From: Stromatinia cepivora
Lineage: Eukaryota > Ascomycota > Leotiomycetes > Helotiales > Sclerotiniaceae
Direction: 5' to 3'
Assembly: GCA_014898415.1 (NCBI GenBank)
Contig: RCTD01000036.1
Coordinates: 62,001 to 126,000 of the forward strand
Length of the DNA: 64,000 bases
Under the pieces are notes generated by a model. The model saw nothing but the letters and a program-made list of their open reading frames with translations. It did no database searches and was not told the origin of the DNA. Position 1 is the first letter of the stretch. Each line of letters opens with the position of its first letter. Made by a program: the position numbers and the translations under genes. Positions 1 through 12,607 of the stretch are shown here, piece after piece.

Positions 1-2716
1 CGTCCCCAGTCCAGGACTTGACATGAAATTTGGTAACGTCGGTGTTCCCATTCCACCTGAATGAACCGGTGTACCCGGCCTTGAATCTGGACCCCACCGC
101 GAGCTACCAGGCGTATCCGTCCTGATAATATCTTCCGCTCTTCCAAAAATTCCACCTGAACCTCCGTGTTCCTCCGCAAATTCCGCTCTTCCTTTATAAT
201 ACGAGAAATCTAAACGATTTTCCGGTACCATTTCAAAGCCAGGTACACCACCCTTTGCAGAACGGCCTGGTTGTCCAACACGCATAGGATCCATGGCAAA
301 CGTATCTGAATATCCTGAAACCGACATATTATCCCCAGAACCTGGATTGTTAGAATCTGTAAGACGGCCACCATAGACAGATGCTAGAATATTTTGAGCT
401 CGGGCATGAACCATAGGTGTGATGAGTGGTTTGTACAATGCTGGATGACCGAAGCGAGAAGCGAGACGATCGCCTCTACTACCAGATATTTTGGAACGAG
501 AAGCTTCTGGATCTTTGAGCATATTGCGTACGCTGTAATAGTGAATTTTATCGTCGAAAGTACGCGCGCAGTACCATTTAAAACCGACCATCAAGAATGG
601 AAGTGGGATTACAGCGTAAGCTTCCATGTGTGAACCATCTCCATGAACCCAAGTGGCGAGAAAGACGACAAGGTTGGCCAGGATTGCAGCAAAAACTATT
701 CGATTAAAGAGCATACGCCAGAACATACCACCAGATTCTGTCTTGGTAATGAAAATGTAGAGTAAGAGGTATTTCTTCAAGAAAACATCCAGAGAGAAAT
801 ACATGGCAGCTGCCGGAATGACCAGAGGTTGAATACAACCAAAGCACAAAGTAACCGTGCTATAAAACAAGAAATAGTTATAATAACTTGCATAATCGAA
901 TGCAGGTGGTGCAGTAAGCTCAATCATCTCACGAGGCGTTGGACTTGAGAACTTTCTTGCGCAAAAACTCCATACCAAAGTCCAGATTTGAGCCAAATCG
1001 ACAGCTGCTCCCAAATTTCGTTGAAGTAACCAAGTGACCCAGAAAGGTGAGATGTCACAAAGTGAAATGAAGACCAATAATCCTAAATCAGTATCGTAAA
1101 TAGCTTTCCAAGTTGTAGTTCCATCATTGGTTTTGTTGATGACCGTGGAAACGAAAGTCCATACAGTACTGAAAATCGAAAATACAATTAAATAGTTGAA
1201 TACGAAGAAAGTGTATAACTTTCCAGTAACATGTCGTTCTCTGGCAGTTTTCGTACGATCTCCGGCTTTAACTAACATTCGACGGAAAATGATTGGAAGC
1301 ACTAGATAGACCAATGAAGTAATAGCTGGTGAAGCAACACCTTGAATAATAGACCACCAAACAGTGTGTTGCGCCAATGAAGTTTGGAATGCAGGCCAAA
1401 CACTACCCAAATTCGGTAAACTGACCAAGAAAATGGAAATCAAAGCATTTGGTGCCATCCATACGATAGTGAGTAGAGTAACCCAAATGTTGTTCATAAT
1501 TCTCCGCGTCCTTCTAGTCTGCCTGTTCAAGGGCATATTTTTCCAAATAATATCGTTGGGTCGAGGAGCAAGCACAATCGTAGTTCCTTTGGGATGCTTT
1601 TTACGTGCTGCGAACGCAATACCGTGTGCTTCATCGATAGCTTCGTAACTAGCAAATCCATATGGTAAAGGATTTCGATTATCCACGGATAAACGTACTT
1701 CTTTGACCTCCATTTCCAATTCCTTTATACGAGCAGTAAGATATTCAATAGCATCGAGCTTTTGGCCTCGGACATAGGATCCAAAATTGGGATCATCTTT
1801 ATGAGGAGTACATTCTGGTCGTTTGGCAGGTAAATTCGCAGGATCCCTGAGATATCTAGCCAAATACCCTTCCAAATCACGAACCGTTTGATTATGTTGT
1901 TCGATAAGTTCCGGAAGTTCTTTCACATTTCTCGCGATCACTGTTCTAGAGAATGAAGATTGCGGCGCAACCACATCAATCACCCTGCCAATACCCTCGT
2001 CCGTTCGAAGCGTCTTCGGAATATCGTTAATCATCAACGTCCGCGCATGTAAACTGGCTTGATAATCCGGACTCTCAAAATAAGTTCTCCTCAAATTGAG
2101 CACCGCCCTGTAATTCCACCACAAGAAGAAAACAACAATGAGATCGAATAACCACGCGCAGATACTCATACCCCAATTACTCGCTCCCCAAACATTGACC
2201 GGTGTAATCCTAGTTACGAAGTCCGTCGTTGATCCGAATTGCCCCTTAATCATATTAATCGGGATCAGTATTCCACAACCCACCACCGTTATGCAAAGAA
2301 AGATATTCCGGCACATTCTCAACACTCTCAAAAAGACTGTAGCATCCAATCCTATCAGATTAACCAACTCGGATTCTTTCGTCTTCAGCACCGGTCCCAA
2401 CCAAGCCAAAGGACCCTTTCCCATCGGCGGCGGTGCATGTTTATCATCTGCGATCTTGAGTTTCGGTGCATACACCACGGAATTATATGGTCGAAGAAGA
2501 GAGAATCCAATCGCGAGTAGTAGGGTAAATCCTATCGATGTGCCGAAACTTGCATAAACGGAGTTTTGTGATAACTACCCAAGATTAGAGATCCATGTAC
2601 CAAAAAGTATCGCGAGAACAAACCTGGGCTCGAAACGGATTTGCTAACAAATCTAACAGTTTCTGTGCATCGGATTGTCTCTTGGAGAGAACTCCCATTG
2701 TACTTCCCACCTCCAT
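1..2716 (-). CDS. CSC1/OSCA/TMEM63-type (RSN1, DUF221) stress-gated cation channel, C-terminus cut by window
   Basis: Predicted plasma-membrane calcium-permeable channel of the CSC1/OSCA/TMEM63 family, which opens on hyperosmotic or mechanical stress. Two exons: 2716-2624 (31 codons) and 2574 to beyond position 1; the intron 2575-2623 is GT-AG and falls at a codon boundary. The ATG at 2716 gives MEVGSTMGVLSKRQ, then NSVYASFGTSIGF at the first helix. 889 codons are visible with no stop. Order: N-terminal RSN1_TM region with three hydrophobic segments (about residues 40-190), a charged cytosolic PHM7_cyt-like loop (about 200-390), the 7TM channel region (about 392-690), then a Gly/Ser/Pro-rich hydrophilic tail still open at base 1. 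The family assignment rests on the layout and on sequence such as RPYNSVVYAPKLK. Paralogues are common in fungi, so the exact orthologue is not assigned. Confidence 0.9.
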
Positions 2717-4507
2717 TTTGTTTTCTTATGTAAGTTTTGGGTAAAGCGAGCGGCAATGACAGGCCAAAGGCCAAACGAGAAAGAGTTGGTATTCGTATGC
2801 GCGAGGGACGTATTATGCTTCGATGTAAAGTTTAGAGAGGTGTATGATTCCCTTCCTCTTGAAGGTTCGTATATTTGATCCTCCGAACGAGCGTGTGAGG
2901 GTTGAATGGTTGAAGATCGAGGGGTGTAAAAGAGTTCAGTTCAGTGATGGGTTTGTCGTTCCTTGAATATCCCTTGATAGCGATACGGGGCCTGGTCAAC
3001 CCTATCCTCTCAGTAATCTCACCCCTGTTCAACCAATCCGGGAATTTTTTATGAGAATGACGCTCTTTGGATGTCTTTGGTCCTGCGAAAATAAAATACT
3101 AGGTGAATTTTAAAAAATCCAAGCAAAGCAAGCCACACTGGAAGTACCGATTTGATGACCGATCCTATTTATTCGAAGTGTATGAGGAAGTGATAGAATT
3201 TACGATGTAAACGACAGAATAATCTTGAGATTGAGAATGAAAATGAAAATGAGAGAAAGATCTCAAGAGAAATTCTCTTGAATGAACCACAAACAATCGA
3301 ATTAAATCAAATCGAATCAATCAAAGGTATCCAAAGTCATTTATTCACCAACAAGATAATAAGTTTACTTTGTTTCTAAATATTAACCACGCCAAGCCAA
3401 GTAAAAATACAAAGAGCCACCAACCACCGAGGCGTTCACATTCACCTCATCTCTAACCTGAGTAACCTATGGACGGATGGAAAGCATCAAATCCCGTGAT
3501 AGTCCTAAAAGCCCGGAAAATTCAACCATAATTCGTCATTTTCATCCTTTCTATTGGTCCGGTAAACGGTAAAACCTCCTTGGCATTTGCATGAATGTTT
3601 TTTGGATTTATTATTTATAGAATTGGTGTATTTGTTTGTACTGTGTGCAACATTCTAGAATTTAATTCAGGGTGTTCATATTGGATGTCTTGAGGATATC
3701 ATGTAAATCCAGTCATTCATTCATTCACATACAACCTAACCTCAAAAATTGATGCCAGTAATAGTAATCCATGTGGCCGTACTGCGATAATTCTCATCTA
3801 CCTAGTACCTACTATCACACCATTCATTCCCAGGAAAATTCAATCAACACGGTACTTGGCTTTCCGCACTAACAGGACGCATGATGACGATTTATCAATC
3901 TCTCTCGTCTCGTATTTACGACTTCTTTATTTGAAATACCCGCATTCGAGCTGTACACTATTAGGATTGGGATAAACCTTACCACGAGACGTTGATATCT
4001 GTTCTATTCATTTTGTTGGTGTATGAGATGAAGTACAGTCTTGTCTTACATATCGTGATTCAATTGAACATGATCATATCACGTTGGACCTGTCTCACCA
4101 TACCGATCAGAAAGATCATAAAGGTAAAGATGAAGATGAAGATGAAGACAAATAACATTTGATATCATTCATTTTCGCATTTCCTTTCGTTTCCCATTCA
4201 TCCATGATCTCCCTCTGAATCCTTATCAATAAACCTGTAACCTGCTACTTTTCCTTCCGAATAGCACCTATGTACAAGGCGATAGTAAAATGCAAAATAA
4301 CCACCCAACCCACCACCATGTCTTCCCGTATAGCCCAAACGATTGGTTGATTATTCGAAAACGCATCAAAATATCAAATCATACGACCTTCCCCCTCAAA
4401 ATCGAGTTCATCACTTGCTTAGAGGTATCCAATGTCTGTAATGTTATCGACAATTGAAAAGTCTCTCAACCCACTAGGTGGAGATAATATTGCTCCCCTT
4501 GTACGAC
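2717..4507. other. Intergenic region, no gene seen
   Basis: About 1.8 kb between the start of the channel gene and the stop of the Hva1-TUDOR gene, both on the minus strand. It should hold the channel promoter and 5' UTR and the 3' UTR of the upstream gene. Base composition is normal and no ORF looks coding. Short purine-rich runs such as the GATGAA repeats near 4127-4150 are the only structure seen. Confidence 0.6.
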
Positions 4508-5694
4508 CTAAATAAATTCCTTGCGCGCCTGACTTCTCGTTTGTCGTTGAGCTTGACCAACAGCAGGAACTTTCTTCTCTCTCTTTGCTGGTGTGCCATT
4601 GGATGTAGAAGCACCCTTTGGTCTGCCAGGCTTCTTCTTTGGGGTGGTACCGTTGGCAGTGCCGTTAGAAGTAGCATCGGTCTTTTGTTTCTTGGTATCA
4701 TTCACCTCTGCTTTCTCTGTCTCGCCTTCCAACTCGTCTGCTTTGCGCTTATTTCCGTTTTGTGGTTTGGTCTTGGATTGATCTTCTTTATCACTCGAAT
4801 CTTTCTTCTCATCCTCCTTGCCATCCTTTTCCTCGGGTTTCTTCTCTTCGGTCTTACCCTCAATGTCCTTCATCTCAACATCCTCTTCCTTCTTGTCTTC
4901 TTCCTTAGATTCAGCCTTTTCATCTTGAACTTGGGCCTCAACCTTCTCCTCGACCTTGGATTCACCATTGGTTTCGACCTTCTCTTCGTCTTTGGCTTCG
5001 GCACTGGCATTGATTTCGTCCTTCTCCTGATCCTTAGCTTCACCACTAATATCAACTTCCTTCTCCTCGACCTTGGCTTCCCCGTTACTTTCATCCTTTT
5101 CCTCATCCTTCATCTCCGCATCCTCAGCTCCACCATTCACCTCCTCCTCCGCCTTCTTCTCTTCCTTCCCACCCTTCTCCTCAACCACCAACTCACTAGC
5201 CAACTTCACCACATCATTCCCACTCCTCTCAATGTGCACCGCGGGGTCCGTCTCATCCCCCGTCTTCTTAATTTCATTTCCGCGCTGACTCGTAACCGTA
5301 ACCTCTCCAGCCTTCACTTCTCCCACCGTCCCCTCCGGATTTGCGCCGCGCCAATTCCAGGAAACTATGCGCAGGGAATGTATTAGTTTTGTTTGTAGTA
5401 GTGGGAAATTGAAATTGAAATTGAATATCGCCATTGTAGTTTCTGGATGATGCGCACGAAAGTAGAAAGGGGCAGGGAGGTGAAGTGAGACGAAGAAGAA
5501 ACTTCTACGCGCGCTGCGCAAGAGGTTGCGAAAATTGAGATGCGGATGAGGTATGCGACAGTGAAGTATCATCCATTAACCCTCAATTCTCATCCCCAGT
5601 ACATCTTACAACTAAACAGGAAGCAAAAACCCAAGCTTAACATCGAGTTCGACATACCTTTATCACCCTCTTCAATCATATTATCCGCCATCAT
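4508..5694 (-). CDS. Hva1-TUDOR domain protein with acidic Glu/Lys-rich region and AT-hook-like tail
   Basis: Spliced gene of 297 aa. Exon 1 is 5694-5658 (12 codons plus 1 nt), intron 5365-5657 (293 bp, GTATGT to ATAG), exon 2 is 5364-4508. Joining them creates GDKVSWNWRGANPEGTVGEV, the start of the Hva1-TUDOR (DUF2945) fold, which continues through RGNEIKK and DPAVHIERSGNDVVKLASEL to about residue 70. An unspliced reading that starts at 5572 misses the GDKV motif, so I reject it. Residues about 75-235 are a low-complexity acidic Glu/Lys/Asp array with repeated EAKVEEK or EAKDEEK units. The C-terminus has basic patches (KRKADE, KKQK), an AT-hook-like KKKPGRPKG and a basic Gln/Arg tail. A nuclear, chromatin-associated role is an inference from these motifs; no enzyme domain is visible. 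Two adjacent ATGs could start the protein. Confidence 0.82.
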
Positions 5695-7110
5695 TCCAAT
5701 TTTTCGAATCTCCAAAAGTTTACAACTCAATTACGAAGAGTGAAAATATCAAATCGTAAGTATCCTTTCTTTCTTCTCAAATTCCTCTTGCGATTCAATC
5801 CCAATAATCAAAAGAAGTATATTTCGTATCGATTCTTCAATTCGCGACAAAGAATACCCAATAATTTTCAATTTCCGAAGGAGGTACTATTCGTAGTTAA
5901 AGAGATGTCGTTGAAAATGAAAGTACTAGATAGGTGAAATACTAGCTATGTAAAGATATGACGCTATTCTACTAGCTAGGTATTTCACTCACTGAAAGCT
6001 TGCAAGCTCTCTTCTCGGGTAACCAACCTACAAGCTTATTACAAACTTTCAAGGGAAGTTCCGGTTGGCTTGCAGTTATTTGTATATGTGCCGGAATTAC
6101 TCCTACATGAGGGGAAAAAGCAAAATCCAACCAATCAAACCATCCATGGAGAATAACTAATCAAGTAATCCAGTAATCAAGTAATCAAGTATTTTCTCTT
6201 CTTTCTTTTCTCTCTTTCCTTTTCCTTTCTTTGTAAAGAATATTACATTCGCACCTATCAAATTCCTCATTTTTTTTTCATTTTCTGCAGAATCTTCTAG
6301 CTGCTTGAGTCTTGAGTTGATCAGATCTGAATTGCGGGGAAACGAACCGGGGTGTGTTGCATTCCGATCATTAGCCTGTCATACACACACACATCACATC
6401 ACTCCGTAGAGACAATGAAGTTTCTCTCTCTATTTTACCCACTCGACTTACTCGATACTGTATAATAATAGAAAAGAATCAAAAGATGTGAAATCTCTAA
6501 ACATTTTATCTTATCTATCCATTACATCAACATGAAGTTTACAAAAGTGCATAATGAAGAATTTCACCCTGTACCTGAGCTGGAAACCTGCAAGGGGGCA
6601 CAACAAGCTAATGCATTGTTGGACCCATATATTCACATGATGACACAGACACACATACAGATACAAGAATGAGTAATGGGAACGTCATATTTGTATTGCA
6701 TACTTACCTGTATTTGCATTCTAGAGGATAGGTACTGCAGCAGAGCTTTGCCTATCGATTTTTGATCTTGAAAGGAGTAATGGAGAAGAAAGTCAAACCT
6801 TTTGCAGATTTGAAAATAGTAGTAGAGTAGAAATCTGTCATGAGAATCGGATTCTTCGAGCTTCAGCTAGGGAAGTGATTTTAGTCGCACATAATAGCCT
6901 GAATTACCCTAAAACTTACCGCAATATCGCACAACAAGTCATCAGAAAGAATAAGTCATTCATAGACTTGGATTGGGCCTGATGCTAAACATGACCATGA
7001 GATATCGTTAACAAAATCCATTTCCTACTAATCCACCCAACCACCCATAAATCCATGGGAATAACCCGCCGGTGACGCCAAATTCAATATATTTACAGAG
7101 GTATAATTAT
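5695..7110. other. Intergenic region, no gene seen
   Basis: About 1.4 kb. It contains the promoter side of the Hva1-TUDOR gene, pyrimidine-rich stretches near 6190-6235 and a short CA-rich run near 6380-6400. No coding frame with recognisable homology or splice structure was found. Confidence 0.55.
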
Positions 7111-8373
7111 TCAGGCTATGCTGAAAGACTCCAGTATTTGAATACTCGATGCCTCATCAACTTCTCCCTTCCGTTCCTGAATATCTGCTTCAATTCCTAA
7201 TAGCTTGGGGTAATTCGTGCGCAAACGTTCCATAATCCAGGTTGCATCATTGACCCGATTCTGCTCAAGTAGAATTCTGGCTGCCATGAGAGATACTGAA
7301 ACCATCTTCTTCGCTCCATTATGTTCAAAACGTCTTCCGAGATCCTCAATCTCTGGTTCCATTGTAGAAGTGCGTTGTCGAAGAAATTCTAAGAAATGAT
7401 TTGGCGATCGATGGTATGGAGAATAAATATCTAAAGTATGCAGGTCAACATCATGGATGCTGAATACTGGTAAAATTTGTTGGAATGTCTTAAAAGATTC
7501 TAATGAAGTGGCTTCTCGCACTTGTCGAGAGGACTCTACAATCATGTAAAATACATGTTGGCCAGGACTTATGAGAAGGTTCTGAACTTGTTCCAAACGT
7601 AGGTCTTTCGACATGTCTGTTATTCGAAGTAAAATAGAAATAGAATCGTTGAAAGATGCTTCTAGTTTGGCGGTGAGTTTGACGATTCTAGAAAGGAGCT
7701 GAGCAAGACCACGGAATTCAGCTTTCGTAGCGTTGGGAGCATGAATGGCTTTATTTATCCACTCCCAGAAAACTTCTTGGTAACTTTCTGCCCGCATGAA
7801 CTCAAAAAGTAGAACCCCAAATGTTTGGTCTTGCAACAAGAACTCGGTGTTCTGGTTTAGACCACTTGAAGTTAACCACTTCAGAATTTTGAGACCGGCA
7901 CCCGATTTCTTCATACCTTCTTCTAATGTTTCATGTGAGGATTGAAGCTGTCTCTTCTTGGCTATCAAGATTGCTTTTGCATAGTTTAAAGTCATCATTC
8001 CGCGTCCGACAGCTCTATCAAATGTATCCATAGGATCTTGAGTGGATCCAGGCTCACTCATTTGCGTTCGTCGATTGAAAAGAGGATTTGTAAGAATGGA
8101 TTTAATATGTCGATCGGTGTACTTATAGCCAGAATCTGAAAGGCGCCGAGGCCTGCCATTTTCATGCTGTTGATGGGATTCAATTGCTTCGACTTTGGTA
8201 CTCGTGTGTGATGGTCCATGCTCAGAGTCAAGTTGTTGTCGGAATGATGTCGTGAGAAGTTCGAGTAATTGTGTAGACTCCCATTGGGTCAAAGGTAGAG
8301 GTTGATGAAGTTTAAATTTAAGGAGAGCGGGCAGTTGACGAAAGAAGCTCCGTGGAGTTGTTCGAAACATCAT
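7111..8373 (-). CDS. Hypothetical 420-aa protein, possibly mitochondrial
   Basis: Single uninterrupted frame of 420 codons from an ATG at 8373 (a second ATG follows directly). I do not recognise a named family. The first 30 residues (MMFRTTPRSFFRQLPALLKF...) carry several Arg and Lys, hydrophobic residues and no acidic residue until about residue 32, as in a mitochondrial presequence. A conserved-looking block follows at about residues 84-140 (YTDRHIKSILTNPLF, then DPMDTFDRAVGRG). The rest is predicted helical with Leu-rich segments and no membrane helix, and could form helical repeats. Codon use resembles neighbouring genes, so I think it is real. Mitochondrial location is an inference from the N-terminus only. 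Confidence 0.75.
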   Translation of the reverse strand: MMFRTTPRSFFRQLPALLKFKLHQPLPLTQWESTQLLELLTTSFRQQLDSEHGPSHTSTKVEAIESHQQHENGRPRRLSDSGYKYTDRHIKSILTNPLFNRRTQMSEPGSTQDPMDTFDRAVGRGMMTLNYAKAILIAKKRQLQSSHETLEEGMKKSGAGLKILKWLTSSGLNQNTEFLLQDQTFGVLLFEFMRAESYQEVFWEWINKAIHAPNATKAEFRGLAQLLSRIVKLTAKLEASFNDSISILLRITDMSKDLRLEQVQNLLISPGQHVFYMIVESSRQVREATSLESFKTFQQILPVFSIHDVDLHTLDIYSPYHRSPNHFLEFLRQRTSTMEPEIEDLGRRFEHNGAKKMVSVSLMAARILLEQNRVNDATWIMERLRTNYPKLLGIEADIQERKGEVDEASSIQILESFSIA

Positions 8374-9641
8374 GAAGATGTCTTGTGAGACAGTTATCGA
8401 ATTGGTTTAGGTGTAGACAAAAAAGCAGTATGATATATGCTTGTTCGTATTCGATGTAGGAGGTCGATGTAATACTGGATACACTTGTCTGACTATTCAA
8501 TCCGCAATACGATAATTGTCTGATGGGACAGGTGGAGGAAGGTGGGGGGGGATGGTATATGGTGGGATGAGCGTGGACTCCAACCCCCTCGGTTTCTACG
8601 ACGAAGACCTAGGAGTCTTTTCAAATATCAGTACGGTGTGCAAGGTGTGTACAGTTCATCTATCATATCCGAAATAGGTGGGGAAGAACAAGATCGATAG
8701 TGTAAATAGAGGATATACCTAAGTCAGACGATAGGATTTGAGGTATGCCAGCAGCAATGACTAGGTATTTTAAGATGTTGTTCAAGCAATCAAGGCCATG
8801 TTCAAGTCTCCACACAGCCACACCTTGGACGAAAATAAACCGAATGCTGAAAACACCATTCATATTCAAAATTCTCTATCAAATGGATTAACCATTATTT
8901 TCAATCTAATGTTTCGGTAAAAGGGATCACAACTCGTTTTTATTTCAAATAGTGAGATTCGATTTCAATTTGATTTTGATTTTGATTTAGTATCAAAATT
9001 GTAGTACTTACAATCATCATTCATTTTGGTGTGCCACTCTCTCTAGCCACTTTTGCCTTGCTTGCATGCTAAGTACATTTCGTCTGCCGTGGTCCAATGT
9101 GCCTACCACCTGCCTGATTGAACCAATCGTATCAATTTCATGGTGTGGGGTGATGCACAATATTATCTAATTTCACATGATTACTGCGCTAAAGATTGAG
9201 AGCGAGCAAAGCTTTTGAACATTCAATTGTAAGAAAGAATTAAAGGAATTGCTGAAAAATAAAGTAAGAAATCAATCATGTCTTACTATCTGGCGGTCAT
9301 TTGAATAACCTCAAATATTTATCTATTCTCTTATTAACAATTTTATTGTGTAACAAACCCTTTTTTGTTTTCGCCTATCAAAATAACCTCGTGGAATTCC
9401 CACCTGCACAACTTAAACAAAACTGACGCGACAAGTCGTTTTTCAGGAGAGCTTAAATCTGTGCCCTTGTGCCTTTTTTAACCTGCCTCACCTAAAATCC
9501 CAAACCTAAAGCGTCATTCCTCCTCTCCAACATTACAACGAAAAAAACCCTCCAAAACCAACAACTTTCTACATTTTCTCAATTCTTCTTCAAGGTCCTT
9601 GGTATTTTTCTTGCTTACACAATTACACATAACCTCATAAA
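8374..9641. promoter_or_regulatory. Divergent intergenic region between the 420-aa protein and Def1
   Basis: Both flanking genes start from this 1.27 kb region, so it must contain both promoters. A pyrimidine-rich stretch with CCTCTCC and TTTTCTC runs just before the Def1 ATG (about 9480-9600), typical of fungal 5' UTRs. There is no convincing TATA box and no other gene. Confidence 0.5.
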
Positions 9642-12607
9642 ATGTCTGAGGTACAATCAAGACCAGCGCCTCGTGGCAGAGGCTCAGCTCGAGGTGGTCG
9701 TGGAGGTTTTGCACCAAGAGCTGGTCGCGGCGGAGCAAGAGGTCAGGCAACCAATGGCGAGAACACATCTACTACTGCATCAATTGAGCAAGATAATAGT
9801 GAAGTCGGTCAATTAAAGAAGAAGCATGGCAGCAAAGTCAGCACTATCCAAGAATTGTTTCCAGGCTGGACAGATGAGGATGTTGTTATGGCCCTTGAAG
9901 AAACAGATGGAGATCTGGAAAGTACTGTCGAGCGCATTTCGGAGGGTAAGAATTTCATGCATATTTTTACAATCTATATCAAGCCCATATCCTTCAAGTA
10001 CATGTACTAATCTAACACAATTAAAGGTACCATCTCACAATGGGGAGAGGTTTCGAATAAGAAAGACCGATCTAAGTCCAAAGCCCACGAATCAACTCCA
10101 TCTACTACTCTTAATGAAATTACCAACACTGGAAGAGTTCCCCGAGGTGGTAGAGGTGGATTTGATGGTACCAGAGGACGTGGTCGCGGTAATGACAGAG
10201 GTAGAGGTGGTAGAGCTCGTGGAGCTTCAATTGCGCATACAAATGGTACACGTAACGAAACTGCCGAAGTCTCTGTTCCTACAACTGAATCTAGCGCTTG
10301 GGATACTACTGCCACTACTGAAGACACCGCTAAAGATACCACCGCCGATTCCCGGGAACCCACCAAACCTACCGAGGGCGATAATACCTGGGGTGCCACG
10401 GCGACCAGCGCTGCTGCCACAACTGCTACCGCTGCTTCAACTGTCGCTTCAACTATTATTCCTGATGGTGTTAAAAAGAGTTGGGCAAGCATGTTTGCTC
10501 CCGCACCTAAGCCCAAGAAGGCCCCAGAGCCGCCCGTGGAAAAGCCTGCAGAACTCCCTAAGCCAGAAGAACCGGTCGAAGCCCCAGTCGTTTCAGAGCC
10601 AGAGCCTTCCATTCCTGAACCAGAACCCACCGAAACCCCGGAACCTGCTGCCCCAGTTGAGCCACCTGTCGAACCCGAAGCTAATGTTAATCTCACCCCA
10701 TCAAAGGACGAATTGACGGAGACGAACCTCGAACAAGTTCCAGATGAATCAGTTCCACCACCAAGTGCGACTGCTGCAAGCACAGCCGCAAGCTCATGGG
10801 ACCCAAGAAATGCTACTGGAAATTCTACACCTTATTCAGCATTGCAAACTCAAACTTCAGCTACTCCCCGTGCTCCAACCAGTGGTTTCCAAGCTTCGGC
10901 ACTCAAGGCTACCGGGTCGTCAGGTCGCACACCAAGCTTTCAACGCCGCGTCCTCGACCAGGAAGAAGCTGTTCGCATGCCAGGAAATCGTGAGGTGGAC
11001 AGAGCCGCTGTACAATTTGGCGCATTTAACCTCAGTGGTACAGGTGAAGATGATGTTGATGGTGATCGTGAAGAGCCAGAGACTAGAGCTCAACCACCCC
11101 AACATTCACCAGTAGCCCCAAGAGCTACTTTACCCCCTGCTCCGCAACAAGCTGCACCAGTTTCCGAGACCTTGCCAACTCCAAAGCAAGCTCCTGGATT
11201 ACCTGCAGCTACTCACCCAACAGCTGCCCCTGGACTTCCTTCCCCACAAACCCACCCTACTTCTCAAAGTAAGTTCAATTTTTACGTATTCACTTAGCGA
11301 TTACTAACTCTCTTACAGCTGCATCTCAACAAGGACCTCAAACTGGTTCTCAATTGGGTCAGTACGGTCGATATGGACAACCGGGGTCCCAGGAACAATC
11401 TTCATTGCCACAGAAGCCTTACGACGCTTTCAGCCAACAGGCGCCAAGCTCGCAAAGCCCATTCGAAGGTTATCCAAGTCAATCTCAATCTCAGCCACAA
11501 CAACAATCCGGCGCGTTCTCCTCCGCACCAAACGATTACTCTTCATACTATACCTCTGATCCACAAAGACAAAACTACAACAGTTACTATCAGCAACAAT
11601 ATGGCCTGCAACAAGGCAACCAAGGTCAACAAGATGCTTCAGCATCTCAAAGATCTTATAGTGGATACAATGGACCACAAGCTGAAACTTCTGGCCAACA
11701 ATCTCAATCCCGCTATGCGACTGCAGGAGAAGGTCAGAATAGTGGACACACTACTCCTAACCCAGTAGCTCAAAGTCAACAACAAACTGGCGCTGCTGCT
11801 CAAACAACCCAACCTCAACCCGGCCATTCACAACAACCCCAAGGAGGTTATCCATATGGACATCCTTACTATTCTACCCCATACTATGCCTCTTACATGA
11901 ACCAGTACCAACAATCTGGCGGTTATGGCGGTTATGGCGGCTCTCCATATGGTGGTGGAAAGGGTGGTATCCATGGTCAACCATACCAAGGTTACATGTC
12001 ACCCGGTGCACCATATGATCACGCTTCTTCCCCTGCTGCTGGTGGATTTGCTGGATCTTCTCTTCATGGTCGTGACTCCGCAGTTGGAGGAGGCTTGGGC
12101 GATTATGGCCGAGCTGGATCATCCCAATCGTCCCAGACTCCACAAGCATTAGGTGGAAGTGGTGGATTCGGCGCTGGCTCCCATGATGCATTCAGCCGTG
12201 GTGCTTATCCTTCAGGTCAGCACTACAATGCACCACAAGGTAGCCAACCAGGTGCTAGTGATGACCTAAAACCATTCGGCGAGTCGAAGACTGCCAATGG
12301 ACCAAGCCCATCTTTGTCTCAAGCTGGACGCCCTGGTTCTGCTACCAATGCCACTCCTGGGTCAGTTTTACCACCCCCACAATCTCAACAAGGTGGATAT
12401 GGTGGATACCCAAGCCATCTTCAGGGTCATGGACTTCACGGCAGCCAAGCTGGTAGCCAATATGGCGGCCTTGGTGTTGGAGGTCATCAAGCTGCTGGTC
12501 AAGGACACCAGAGTAGTGGATATGGAGGCTACCAAGGTTACGGAGGTTACCAGGGGTTCGGTAACAGCCAACAACGTGGTGGATGGGGTGGCAACTATGG
12601 ACATTAA
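9642..12607 (+). CDS. DEF1: RNA polymerase II degradation factor Def1 (CUE domain, Gln/Gly-rich tail)
   Basis: Def1 recruits ubiquitin ligase machinery to stalled RNA polymerase II so that Rpb1 is polyubiquitinated and degraded. Three exons: 9642-9945, 10027-11268 and 11319-12607, with GT-AG introns of 81 and 50 bp; the second has a TTACTAAC branch-point-like sequence at 11301-11308. The product is 944 aa. Residues 8-35 are RGG-rich. A CUE-type ubiquitin-binding motif lies at about 65-101 (VSTIQELFPGWTDEDVVMAL). A second RG-rich patch follows, then a Pro/Glu/Ala-rich disordered region containing KKSWASMFAP. Residues from about 516 to the end are Gln, Gly, Ser and Tyr-rich and prion-like, ending NYGH. 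Layout and length match fungal Def1. Long frames on the opposite strand here are compositional shadows. Confidence 0.92.

Noticed and set aside
4478..5386. 302-codon Leu/Phe-rich frame on the plus strand that looks like a membrane protein
   Set aside because: It is the antisense of the Glu/Lys repeat of the Hva1-TUDOR gene; GAG/AAG codons read backwards give Leu and Phe.
10007..10783. 258-codon frame on the minus strand
   Set aside because: Shadow of the Def1 coding region; Ser/Gly/Val-rich because the plus strand encodes Pro/Ala/Thr-rich sequence.
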